A stretch of DNA of 64,000 bases from Beaufortia kweichowensis (lineage: Eukaryota; Chordata; Actinopteri; Cypriniformes; Gastromyzontidae): contig CM032807.1 of the NCBI GenBank assembly GCA_019155185.1, positions 1,152,501 to 1,216,500 of the forward strand. The letters run 5' to 3'. The notes beneath the pieces were generated by a model. That model was not told where the DNA came from. It saw only the letters and a program-made list of their open reading frames with translations, and made no database searches. Made by a program: the position numbers and the translations under genes. This document shows positions 12,062-24,235 of the stretch, piece by piece (positions within the stretch are counted from its first letter, which is position 1; every line of letters starts with the position of its first letter).

Positions 12062-15000
12062 GGTTCAGCTCGCAACTGAGTTTGTTGAAGCTGCCACAAG
12101 CCCGTGGATGTGTGCGCAACCTCCAGACGCCAAGTGTCCACCGTGCGTAAACGCGCTCACTGATGTCCAAACGAGAAGAGGCGAATCCTGCGCGCTCTTA
12201 TTTCTGCCTTATTCCTGTCTGACTGTAGGTTTACGACAAACACGAGGGGCGGAGCGACGTGCCAAGCGAGCCATTGACATCCTAGTAGAGTAATTGAAGA
12301 AAATGCTCACGAAGCAAAAGATAACCAAAGAATGCGTGTACTTACGAATTTGTATCATTTTGAGCTTCATAGTGGAATCAGCTTTTTACATCCATCCATC
12401 TAAGCTTCTACATTATGACAAGTGCCGCTCCCTATCTGAATTCCCTGTTTAATAATTCTCATCCAAACATCTGAGATTCCTCTTTATACAAACTTAAGTA
12501 CACAATTTAAGACTTGATGTGACACAATCGGACCCCGAGTACACTGAAATAGGTCACACAATTTGGCGTGGGATTATATATTTTATGCTAAAGTCAGGGG
12601 AATGAAATAATGTCTGGTTAGAAATTACAAAACCAAACTATCGATATTAACTATAGAGTCCACTGTCCTATATGAACACAGAAACAAAAAGACTATTAAC
12701 TAAACTATTTATTGAAACGTTATTTTTACGCATGCATGAAGGCAGTCAGTCTAAATATTTTTACTTACAATTATGTAAAATGATTGTTATACTAATGTCG
12801 TAGTATTCTTGAAGTATTTCATTTGTTTCCACCACGTTTTATTTATTAACTTTAGAAGCTTTACAAACCCTTGGAGGAAGCGTTTAAATGTTCTGTTTTA
12901 GTACGAGCACATGTTTGTCTTACTGAAATTGTAAATATGTTTCATTAAAAGTCCTTTGCTGGAAATGTCGGATATCTCAGTATATGCAAATGAAAGAACC
13001 CTTAAACGCTGAAGAATATGAAGTCAGAGGGCATGGCCAAAAAACACAAAACGCTGCCGTGCGCCTTACCAGCTCAACAGTCCGCGGTGAGATACTTGCG
13101 ATTTTTGTTTAAAAATCGCATTTATACGAAGAAAAGGAAATACTTTTCAATTCTTTGTGTTGGTGATGTAGAAATGTCTGCATTTATACCCGTGGATCTC
13201 TAAGGAGTCAAATGCGCAGCTTCAAAATTAAAGCTCAGAAACGTGTGTAAGGTAACAGATAAGCATATCTTAGTTTTAAAGTTTGATAAGAAATTGTTCG
13301 AGTACTCTTTAGACAAAACGTTTAAAAATTTTGATTTATTAATGAACATGTTTTATTTGACACCAGGTCCTAGTTTGTTTATTTTTAATTGAGTTCTGGG
13401 AAGTCTTACTTATAAGTAAAAATATAGTAGCCTATGGTTGATATGGAGAATTAATATTGATAAAAACTGTTTTTAGTAAATTAATGAAGATTTTTAAGGT
13501 TTCGTGTTGCCCTGTAATACATATATATATATGTATGCATAGCACAAGAATATAAAAACATTACATATATAATTATTTATGAAAATGTACTTGTCTAAGA
13601 GAAGAGAAAAGCGAAAAATAGCATTACTAGACCAGCAAAACATGTTCACAATGCACTGATCTGAAGTTTTGAAACTGTTGCATTATTTGCCAAATAAAGA
13701 GGCGAGATGAGATTTGGAAAGGTCGAAGGGCACATGGCGCGCAGTTTCCTGAGCAGTGCAAGTAAATGAACACACACACACGGTAAGGACTTTGTTTATA
13801 AAACGCTTTTATGTGAAAGAAGAAATTGAAAGACATTTTTTGCAAACATATCCAAAACGAAACAAAGCAATAATAATAGACAAAACATAAAATGGCACCA
13901 AATGATTAACTGCGAAATAACTGTTGTTGCAGTTTTGATGTTGTTGTTTTTCTCACTGTTATATTTCTGTCAAACCAAGACGATAGGAATATTTGCGCAC
14001 AGCTTCATTCCTGCTTTCCATTTGGTTTCATCTAAAATTGTTGTGTGATATTTGTGGCTGCAAAGTCAAAATCAGAAACTTGAAAACAAAGATAATTTCA
14101 TTGCTTTACTTCTTTTTTTCCCTCCAAAGGCTTTCGGATGGTAAATCTCCAGGTGTGCCTGTGGCACGGTGGCGCTCTCGAGGACGCATTTCAGTGTGTG
14201 ATGAGGTGAAAGGTCCAGCGCAAGTGACAGAGCACTTAAACAGCCTTTTCTTCTGCCGTCTCCCGCAATTAATGTTATTGAAGGACTGAAATGATGCTAA
14301 TAGTTAGCCCGAAAACCTTTGGTTGTGTGGAAAGAGATATAGCTAGTTTTTAGCATTGCCATTACAGTATGCGTAATGGAATAACGTTAAAATGCGTGGG
14401 ATTAAAAGGTCATTTGAAGAATTGTCTGCAGTGGTTTCAGATGAGGTAAGATCTGAACGAATAATAAAAAATGATTCTTTGTAACTGTGTGGATGTCTCT
14501 TATTTGTTATGAACAGATTTTTGTGTTTAATGACGCTTTTGTTGAAGGTAATGCGCTTTAGATACGTGAACGATCTGCGCATAAAATAATAATAATATTA
14601 ATATCAGTAAGTGTTTTTAATCATTTTTTTAAACGTAGACATATTTATCTGATTGTTTAGATTAATATGGAGTACATGGCGTTAAACGCGTGTGGAAAAT
14701 ATGAACAGGCTTTTAACATTTAACATAAAATTAGACCCAGACAATATAAGACTGCTGTTATATGATTTTTGTGGGACAGGTCAGTCGAAAGTTCTTGTTT
14801 AAGAACGCATATAATCATTTTTTAATTTTTAACGCAAATAATAATTTTTTAATCATACTTAAAAATATGTTGATATTGTCGTATTTTAACAAATGTATTC
14901 TCATAAATGGCAATTTTATAACCAAATGCAATATTGACAAACTTAAAAGAATTACTTGCAATTGTAGGCTACTTAATGTATTGCTATTAATTATAGTGTT

Positions 15001-16127
15001 AAAGTATTTTTGTGATATTGTTATTTTTTTATGTAAAACTCTGACGTCAGTGTGTGTTTACTGCTGACCTTAATAAAATAATACAGTTCTATTGGAATTA
15101 AAAGAAAGTTTGTACATTTACAATGATCGATGCTTAAATATATACCTGCTGAAATAAATAAATGTCTTGCAATAAAGCAGCAGCTCAATGATCTTAGCAG
15201 TAAATGTGTATTCTCCACAGTAACACAAACACTCAGAAGACATGTCTTTTGTTTCTAGTGTCCAAAATGAAGTCAAATAAAGCCTTTTGTTTGGCAAGAA
15301 TTGTATCAACCTAATGATCACCCAGACCAATCCACAAAACACATGTCTGGCATAGCATGTAAAATATTCAAGCCTAAATCATATAATATCAAATGAAGTT
15401 AACCTGGATTCATTAACTTAAATTTAAACTTTTCATTAAATATGAAGTGTCAGTACATTATCATACAACCCATGGACAATAACCAAAATAATTCTTTATG
15501 TGTCTTTTTATATTTAGGTATTATTGCATGGTTAAATTTAACAATCATGAATTGCAGTGATGAATTCATTACATTGATGTTACTAAAACCTTTATATTTA
15601 GATTTGGTACTATTATTCTTGCTCTTATGCATGTGCATATCATTTTTGTTTGTTGTATCATAAAATGTGATTATGATGTATCTTAAATCTATTCTGTGGA
15701 AAAATGTAAAAGGGGATGAAAAGCTAAAACAGAGAAATATTTTTTTTACTGAGAAGAATTTGTGTATAACATTGAAAACATTCTCTGGTCTAAATCATTT
15801 ACACAATAGCATCTGCATAAATGTCCAGCCTAAACCTAATCAGCAAAGTAAATAGATCATCATGAAACAATAATACTAAACTGACTGAATAAAAATCTCC
15901 AAGTCAGTTTAGTGTTATTTTTTTATAGTGATCTATTTACTTCCCTAAATTTAAGAAAAAGTTTTCAGAGATTGCATACAGTTCTACTTCTTTATTAACC
16001 TATATTGATAAATTATTTCATTATTTCAATTAAATTAAAAATTAAACACAAGGTTTTACAGCCATGTTTTCTGTTGAATTCACATGTGACCTATAATCTC
16101 CTCCCCCACTTCAGCTGAGCTTCCAAC

Positions 16128-16130
<3 letters not shown>
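12062..16130. other. nkx2.4 upstream region / nkx2.4-nkx2.2 intergenic
   Basis: The first 240 bases are relatively GC-rich with a GGGGCGGAGC Sp1-type box near 12247, consistent with the nkx2.4 promoter and 5'UTR. The rest is AT-rich with no recognisable gene. Non-repetitive, possibly regulatory patches lie near 13020-13110, 13680-13800 and 14120-14280. Confidence 0.4.
15846..15942. repeat. long imperfect hairpin (41-nt arms, 15-nt loop)
   Basis: Arms 15846-15886 and 15902-15942 are inverted copies matching at 36 of 41 positions by eye (core AAACTGACT / AGTCAGTTT). It could be a small foldback element or a miRNA-like stem; no family was recognised. Confidence 0.6.
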
Positions 16131-16192
<62 letters not shown>

Positions 16193-16200
16193 TGTCTCTC

Positions 16201-16248
<48 letters not shown>

Positions 16249-16252
16249 CCTC
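16131..16252. repeat. (CT)n microsatellite
   Basis: About 120 bases of CT repeats with occasional GT interruptions, between nkx2.4 and nkx2.2. Confidence 0.98.
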
Positions 16253-16389
16253 TTTGTCCTTTTCTTTTTTACCTAAAGCAGCAAATCTCTCAGGAGGCAG
16301 CTGAGCGACCCACTCTGCACACTTTAAAAACAGTTCAGACCACCTGCCAACTCCACAGCTTACCCACCTTACACAGTCAAATTTAGGCC

Positions 16390-16523
<134 letters not shown>

Positions 16524-18238
16524 GTCCATTTTTAGGTCATAGTAGGTTTAAGGGATCAAGTGATGCATGTTTCTTGCGTAACGTTTGCTGAACTGTGCAA
16601 ATGTTTTGTGTGGATGTACAAAAGAGCACTTAAGAAAACTCGGTGCATTCAGGTACATCTACACATACACATCTGACTTTACCTCGAGATGTTCAGGTTC
16701 AGCAAACATCTGTCTCATCTCCTGAAAGGAAAGTTCTGCATCAGCAAAATCCATCTCTTCTGCTGGTATCACGAGTCAGAAAAGAGCTTCAACACACTCA
16801 TGTGAGATCTAAGTTTCATGCTTGACTTAGCAGATTAAGGTGAGAGTTTTATTAACAACAACAAAAAAAACATTTTCTAGACAGACATTCTGTAGATCCT
16901 TCCAAAACTGACTGTCCATTTAATGTTTAATTCTCTTGAGCTCCTGTGGTTTTAAAAGTGAACTTCTATTAAATGTCCCATCTGTATTTCATCTATAGGG
17001 TGATGAAATATTAAAATATTGTTTAAATATTGTAAACATGAAGTTATTGTGATTATAAAAGGGTAAATGATGGTCAACACTGGATGGATGCTGTGCTGCT
17101 CTGGCATGTCGCCACCTTCCGGCCAAAAATTATTTAATCTGCAACTTTCCTTTACAATCAAATGGACTATCAGGAAATTGTAAATGATGAATCTGACAGC
17201 TATTTATTCAATTTTGAAAATGAAGAGGAACAAAATGCTAATCTAAACGATTATTTAAAAACACAGTAACCAACATCACATGACATTGAAACATTAAACA
17301 CGAATTTTCATGAAATAATAAAAAAAGTAATAAAAGCACATATAAATAAATACATTTAAAAATAAATACATCCACAAGACGCCAGATACTTTTTATGTTT
17401 GTTTACAAATAAAGCTTTATTGAATTTGAATATTTAAACGCTTTGTGAATTAAAAGATTATCAGCACTTTTCCCTCTGTTCTTCTAATAACAATTTTCAC
17501 ATTCAATGTTATTTTAAATAATTTATTTAAATGTTCTATTATTATTTTACAAGCTTTATTACGTGCACACGCCGCGGTGACGTCATATCCGACCAAACTC
17601 CCAGTCTGTTCCATGTGAATCTGAACCCAGCAACTGTTTTACTGGTAAGCTCTGACGTTTATAAATACTGATGAATTACACTTCCTGATGATGTTTATGT
17701 TATTTTTTTGCCCGTATCTGCTAAAATTCTTAAACAAACTTTAATGGCTTAAACAAACATCAATGCTCAACTTGTGAACTGAACGCTAAAGCACATGTGA
17801 ACCTGCTGCCATTAGTGGATATGACAATGATAGATTTAGATTTATTTATATGAAAACAGCTGCAGGTGTACATATATTTTGCAAATTAATGTGGAAAAGA
17901 AGTCTTTACTCGTGGATCTTAGTAATGTGCGATTTAAGGTCTGTTTAAATGGGCTGACTTTTAAATGTTTATAATTTAGTTCAGAAACATTGATCAGAAG
18001 GCCGTTTTCTGTTCAATTTCCTCATCACTTTATTATTATAAAGTAGTAAAAATAGGTTTTATTTACCCACTACCGTTGCGTGCTTCCTTAAATAATGCAA
18101 TGCTGCCACCGTGTGGTCAATAATGAGAACAACAGATTTCTGTACATGTCAAATGTCTCCCTACAATTAAAATTGATTATAAATCATACTAAATGATGTT
18201 TATTTGAAAATGTAAAAATGCAGAAAGGTTTGAATAAC

Positions 18239-18500
18239 ACAATACAATATACAATTTGTACAGTATAAAAGTCATTATGTCTATGGAGTCGCCATAAAAC
18301 ATAGTTTGAGAGAGTGTGTATAGGTTTGGCTTTACTTGCAGGAGCACATTTTTAAAAATAAAGTCTTCTAACTAAAGCATGTAAACAGACTTGTGAGGAC
18401 ATTGTAAGGTGGTCATAGTAAAATACACTCCAAAATCAGACAAATCATATAAAGGGCCTTGGTGAGGGTTGAGTTTATGGGGATAAAAAGTAAACACTTA
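18239..18500. repeat. degenerate copy of a 'GTGGGGACC' type fish repeat
   Basis: Shares the segment around GTACAGTATAAAAGTCATTA with 30975-31000, and has a degenerate TTGTGAGGACATT block at about 18390. It is the same family as 30765-31037 but decayed. Confidence 0.5.
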
Positions 18501-18641
18501 TTGAAACACATTTCTTTCTGTTGTGGCCAAAGCAGAGAACATTTAGTCATGCATAGTGTTATATTAATAACAGGCATTTTGCTTATTTAAATAAACTAAA
18601 CACACATCTCTATTATTAAGAAACTATATGTTTAGAAAATA

Positions 18642-18647
18642 TTTATT
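18642..18647 (-). terminator. candidate nkx2.2 poly(A) signal
   Basis: AATAAA on the minus strand, 230 bases downstream of the nkx2.2 stop. Other AT-rich hexamers nearby could serve. Confidence 0.3.
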
Positions 18648-18876
18648 TTATGTTAGTCAGAATAATTCCAATAAACTAAAATAAAATGAAAAAGACAATA
18701 ATTAAAATGTTTAAACTATTTCAAAATCAATTGAAACTAACTGATCTGTACAATGTGGAAAACACTGTATTCGTCGTCATAAATATATCGACAGTACTCT
18801 TATAAGAAGTCAATGTCTCCTGGTAGAAGCATTTTGAATCAAAAATCCTCTTCAGATAGATGACCTAATTTAAACC

Positions 18877-20090
18877 TCACCAGGACCACGACTGCAGGTG
18901 CGACAGATGATTGACAGCTGTCAGGTGCGTCATAATGTTGGCGCGTATATTATTATCACTGTAGTGTATCTGAGGAACATGTTTCATGCCAAAAGTCGAA
19001 AATGGCACATTAAATGGACCAGAACCCGAGATGTCCAGCGAATTAAGATGATGACACGGCCAGCCATCCCTCACCAGAACGGGAATAGACACGCGCCGTG
19101 GAGACGCCAGATACCCCGTGTCCAGTCCTTTCTCCGCCCGGGACCTTTTTACTTTATACCGATGGTTCTGGAACCAGATCTTCACTTGTGTTGGAGTTAA
19201 ACTCAGAACTTTTGCGAGATGATCTCTCTCGGTGGCTGATAAGTATCTCTGTTGCCTGAAACGTCTCTCCAACTCAAACGTTTGCGCTTTTGAGAACAAA
19301 ATTCTCCGTTTGCGTCGTTTCTTTGCGCAGTCATCCAAACTTTCGCTGTGTCCGTCATGAAACTCATCTGTGGACACTTCTGTAGTTAAACCCTCTGGAG
19401 ATGCTGCTGAAAATCATTTAAAACTGTCATTACTATACGCAGATATACAGTATACTCTTAATAAAATTGCTGAAGATTAAAAGATTGAAAGGTTGCTTTT
19501 TTAAGTGAGCTCTGTCATCTCAAAACAATGTATTTTTTAAAGTATTTTATATTTTTAGCTCAAAAATGTTGTACTTTTTTTGGGAATTTTATGTTATTTT
19601 TGTCAAAGCGAAAATTAGGTAACAGTGTTTTGACGAATTGAATGGCATTTTTATAACCAGTTTTACTAGAAACACCATTGTTAAACTATGGTTACTGTAT
19701 AAAACTATTTTTGGTTAATATAGTTGAACTATAATAACCATGTTTTTTGGTCTTATTTGTAGTAAAACTACGGTTAATTTTCTTAAGGGTTAATCCTTTT
19801 TTCCATTTAAGTATTTCATTGATTTTATTTCTTTAGGAAAACCTAAAAAATGTTTAAAATATTGCATGGTAAATGAAAAGTAAAATATTTCTCTTACACG
19901 AATATTGGTGAGCACATTGAGACTGTATCCATGGCGCGTCTCTGATGGATGTCTGCTGCTTCCCACATTCATTCTCATGATGTTCTTCATCCGCCTCATC
20001 TTCAGTGTCTTCCGTCACTAATCCTTCATCATTCGTTTCCGGCAGGTCCAAAATATCACGGACAGAGAATCCTGAGAGTCCCTTTGACAT
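18877..20090 (-). CDS. nkx2.2b: nkx2.2-type NK2 homeodomain factor, divergent (2 exons)
   Basis: Exon 1 is 20090-19898 and exon 2 is 19406-18877, with a phase-1 intron; joined they encode about 240 residues (human NKX2-2 has 273). The second in-frame ATG (MSKGLSG) is taken as start because it matches the family's short leader; an ATG nine bases upstream is also open. TN motif FSVRDILDLPETNDE is clear. The homeodomain (RRKRRILFSK to KVKRSRAEK) has WFQNHRYK with Tyr54, and the NK2-specific domain reads SPRRVSIPVLVRDG. The C-terminus is LQSWSW (family QQWTW). The region between the TN motif and the homeodomain is shortened and the usual NPYTRWL block is degraded to DAPWIQSQ. Nkx2.2 specifies ventral neural progenitors and endocrine cells under Hedgehog. 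Divergence suggests the b-type teleost duplicate; that suffix is inference, and Nkx2.9 is excluded mainly by the neighbours. Confidence 0.87.
19655..19790. repeat. MITE fragment in the nkx2.2 intron
   Basis: Contains inverted ACTATGGTTACTGTA and AATAACCATGTTTT motifs with GTAGTAAAACTACGG. A related fragment occurs near 53300-53370. Typical of palindromic fish MITEs. Confidence 0.4.
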
Positions 20091-20470
20091 TTTCCACACG
20101 AATTTATTAAACGAATAAAGAGTTTTTGGAGAGAAGAAGATGCGTCAAAGGACAGCGCATCTGATCCAGATTCGCATCACAAACACTGTTAATCCATTAG
20201 TCTGGTCCATGTAAGGTTTTATTGGACCTGCAGGGCGGATCTCTGGAGTCAAGTGCTTGAAGACCTTCTGCGGGTGTGAAATCGTGAGTTCAGCCTCGAT
20301 CACTGGAGCATCAGGAATGGATGAGTGGGGATGAGGTGACACGACTAAAACACGCAAAGGGGGGCGAGACCACCACCACCCCACATTCAATTTACATATC
20401 ACAAGAGCCCGTGGCACAAATGGAAACTCTTCGTTATAATTATCTTTAAAAACATCTAACACCATTTACA
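20091..20470 (-). promoter_or_regulatory. nkx2.2 5'UTR / proximal promoter region
   Basis: Higher-GC segment immediately upstream of the nkx2.2 start. It includes GAGACCACCACCACC near 20368, one base from a Gli consensus. No clear TATA box was recognised. Confidence 0.4.
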
Positions 20471-21180
20471 TTTGGAGATGTGATTGGCTGGAAACATCAT
20501 ATCTCCGTGTTGAAATGGGATTGTTTAAAACTGCAAGTGGACAAATTATGGAAACCTTCTGGGTCAATATTTTGCTTAGAGCTTTAGTCAAGTACCAAAT
20601 TCAGCAAACAGCCGAGCAATGTTTGAGAACAAGAGCGAAATCCTGTTACTGACCTCCTTTAGTATTCATGTTAGATGATTTGATACTTGTGCTTAAAAGC
20701 TTGTCGTTCATGATGCCAAAAGATATTTGATATTGATGACTGAAGCACTACAAAATAAATCGAAATCGTTGTTTTATCACCAAAACAATCCAAAGCCTTT
20801 ATTTTAGATCGAAACGCGTTTCAACAGCACGTGTGAAAATATTTTACTCTGAAAGCTATTGCACGATTCTCGTGGGATTTTTTATTTTTGATTATTTATG
20901 TGTGCAACTATTCAGAAAGTAATTTATTGTATAAAAGGTTTATTGTCAATTAATTTCCTTTTTATTTTGGATTATTAATAATATTATTAGTAGTATTTTG
21001 TAATATTATTATTCGAATGAAAAGGGTTAGGGTTGTAGACAAATATTGTAAATAAAATGTGACGCGCATCAGCAATATTTCTTCATATAAGGAAAGATTG
21101 AATACAGTAAAAGTTAATGTCTTTGCGATAAACATTTTGATTTGATAAATTGTGTATATCAAGTGAATTAAATTGCGTCG

Positions 21181-21218
21181 TGTGTGTGTGTGTGTGTGTG
21201 CGTGCGTGTGCGTGTGTT
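21181..21218. repeat. (TG)n microsatellite
   Basis: TG repeats with CG interruptions, 45 bases from the Gli motif at 21262. Confidence 0.95.
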
Positions 21219-21261
21219 TGCTCATGAGACAGTATGTGACGTGAATGTCCTGCATGCGCCA

Positions 21262-21270
21262 TGGGTGGTC
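21262..21270 (+). promoter_or_regulatory. exact Gli consensus site upstream of nkx2.2
   Basis: TGGGTGGTC, the consensus Gli-binding nonamer, about 1.17 kb upstream of the nkx2.2 start codon. Nkx2.2 is a known direct Hedgehog/Gli target, so the placement is meaningful, but occupancy is inferred. Confidence 0.45.
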
Positions 21271-24235
21271 GAACTGTGCAAACACACACAAACCAGCAGC
21301 TAAGCTCTGGACAATAGACCAATGAATGGATCCTGCTGGAAGTTTTTGTGCTAAATCAGGTTTTGCATTTATTTGGACCGTAGAAATAATGGCTGATTGA
21401 CGCCCTCACACAATACACCAAACTGACGACATAAAAGCGAGTGTTGTCATGGCATTCAGCTCATCTCTATGAACGATTTCTTTATTTCATGCTTAAAAAT
21501 GTAACATGTCTTGTAAAAAACGTATCAGACATATCAGATATTTTTTGTGTGTATTACTAATACCTATCATGAGGGAATTTAGTGCATATGATTAAACTTT
21601 ACATCACAGACGAGCAGTTCACTGACTGCTGAAATCACTAAATGATACCAATAACCCAAACCTAAAGCTGAAGGGCATGTGGTATTCATAGTGTTCTAAA
21701 AAAGCGAACAAAATCTTGTTTTATCAAACAACAAGACATTTAATACTTAATTTTTTGACACAGAATTAAACTATAATGCACAAATTGGGCAGGACTGCTA
21801 AAACAATAGAAAGCATCAGAGAAATTCTAGTGGTTATAATGAGAATTGCATTTAATTGCATTTAATGTATAGTTTTAATGTAAACTATAATGGTCTCTTT
21901 TTTTTATACTACTCTGCTAATGGTTTTACTGATAAAAAGCTGATGGTTCAGAACTGTACGTGCAGTGAAATGCGCAAACTGGTTAGTTTTCACAAAATCT
22001 TTCTTATTAATAAAGGAACTCCTAATCTCGCCAATCATTCGGTCTCATAGTTGTGGAATAATAAAGTTGATCTCAATGGCATTATTTTTTATCTCACGTT
22101 GTCTTGTGTAAGAGCGCCATCTAGCGGGTGCGTGTAATAACGCAGTCAGTATTCTATAGACCGCTGTTCAAGGTTAGCTTTCCTGGATAATTTCAGCTAC
22201 TATTGAATTACTTCTTTACTATTCGGTTTTATGAGTTTTAATGACCACTGTTTAGCAGTAGTGCTGCATGTAGTACACGCAAAGCATAAGACATTTGCCC
22301 CTTCATTTGTTATTTTCTTAATGTGCTCTTTCAAGAACTTGATAATGTTGTAATGAAGAAATTGTTTCAGGTTAGAAGCTTTGATAAGTTTAATAACTAG
22401 CTAACTTAACAAGTTAACTTTTAACAAACCAACCAACTAATGTCTAATATTCTTTAGGTAACTTTGCTCAATGGCATCATGATGTAAGTGTATAGGGTAA
22501 GTTACATGTTACTATTTTGAAGTCATTATATATAATTTTAAACTTTTTTCTTCTTCAAAAAGAACAGTATGAGCTTTATTTTCCAGTGACTTCCAGAGAA
22601 CATCGTGTTACTGTGTTTCTATATGAACACACTTGTATCTTCTCTTTTCCTCCCTCTTGTGGTGTAGTTATGGACATGCAGTGTTTCTCATGACACACAC
22701 ACACTGAGGTTTATACTGTTGTGTTCATGTGTGTTACATGATGAGGGAGATGTCGACAGTTTCTGTGCTATAGTGGCTTGTGTTTGTAACTGTAGGTGTT
22801 TTGGGTCACTGAGAAAGATAAATTTGATGCTTATTCCTGTGACTAATATTTGGGGCAGAATAATTGCTTACTATTGTCACAGGCATTATCAGAACTAGTT
22901 TTTGCTTGATACTTTGAAATATGTGTATTTAATTGATATAAGCCTAAGTGATAAATATTCACATTTGCCATGTTGACTCTATTTGCTGACAAAATGCATT
23001 AGATTGTCCATTTAAATTTTCTACAGAAACTTTGTTGGTGAAGTTTGTTATTAAAGATATAAAGCATGTGCACTATTGGCCTTTATATGGTTATATATGT
23101 TAACATGCTCAGTGGAGAAACATTGTGGCTGGGTGGTATACCCACAATCCTTTGCACTGAACTACTTTAATCATGTTTGGTTAAGATATGAGACTCTTGA
23201 GGACGTGTAAATAATTATTATTTAGAAATAATATGCTTTAGCTCTATGCTGTGTTTTACATTATATGTTTGTAAATGTTATCTTGTTAGAAGAAAAGGTT
23301 TTAATCTATTCTCTAGTTTATTGTACGTTTTTAGTAAAGAAACTAGTTAACAAATATAATGTCTTATTTTAATGTTTCATTTTTATTTTATTAGAATATA
23401 TATAGTTCAATGTCGATTCATGGATTGCATACTTATATATTACAATTTTAGTCACAAGTGTACTAACTGAGGCTCTTGGTGTTTGTAATTCGTAAATCAA
23501 CCAGAAGATGTCGCACTTGTACTGTTATTCTTCACCTACAAATATCCTGTACAGTGACATTTAGCATACATTTTATTGTGAATTTTCAGTTTGTCACATT
23601 TTAGTTTGGATATAAACCCTTACAATTTATTTACAAATTATTAATTAAATTAACCTTTATTATTCTGCATTCAGAATTTAATTTTATAAGCTACAGTATA
23701 AAAGCTTCTTTAAAAAAAAGCGATATTAAAAATGAACTCAGTATTTAATATTTATTATTAGGCTACTTATCATTATAACTTTTCATTTTTTATTTATTTG
23801 AGGTGTAAAGCACTATTTGAGAAACTGACATTATCCATTATTCATCCCTATTTTAAATAAAGTTTGATTTTGAACGTTATTTTCTAATATTTTAAATCAT
23901 TGAATCACAATATTATTTTTAGCTTTTGCTTATAAGTTGTAGTTAGTAAGTTAGTAAGAAAGTTTTGTTAGCACACATGTGTAGTGAGTCAGATGAGAGG
24001 TGGAGTCTCATGCTGTCTAGTGAGATTGACGCGCGAACTGCAGTCTGTTTAGTTCACTTCAGAGTGCATGAAAGATTACTGTGTTAAACCTGCTCACACG
24101 CTTTAACTTTACGAGAACAAGAGGCCAATCCGTAACGAGAGAGCCTGGGAAACCTCTCAAATGATTGAAGTGAAAACAGCAGAAGTGTTAAGAGTTAAAG
24201 AACAGGAACCTCTATAGGGAAATAACACAGTCACA
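21271..24235. other. nkx2.2-pax1 intergenic region
   Basis: AT-rich, no coding similarity seen. A CTCF-like core lies at 22112-22130. The last 250 bases (about 23990-24235) are the probable pax1 promoter/5'UTR. Confidence 0.4.
22112..22130 (-). promoter_or_regulatory. CTCF-like motif
   Basis: GAGCGCCATCTAGCGGG; its reverse complement carries the CTAGATGGCGCTC core typical of CTCF sites. Similar cores occur at 14164, 17108, 18102, 40486, 46508 and 50662. Confidence 0.35.

Noticed and set aside
13018..13203. Possible small gene between nkx2.4 and nkx2.2
   Set aside because: Only a 61-residue frame with no recognisable motif or splice context.
18877..20090. Nkx2.9 (Nkx2.8) identity for the second NK2 gene
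   Set aside because: Nkx2.9 sits with nkx2.1 and pax9; here the neighbours are xrn2, nkx2.4 and pax1, and the TN motif and NK2-specific domain fit Nkx2.2. Kept as a minor alternative.
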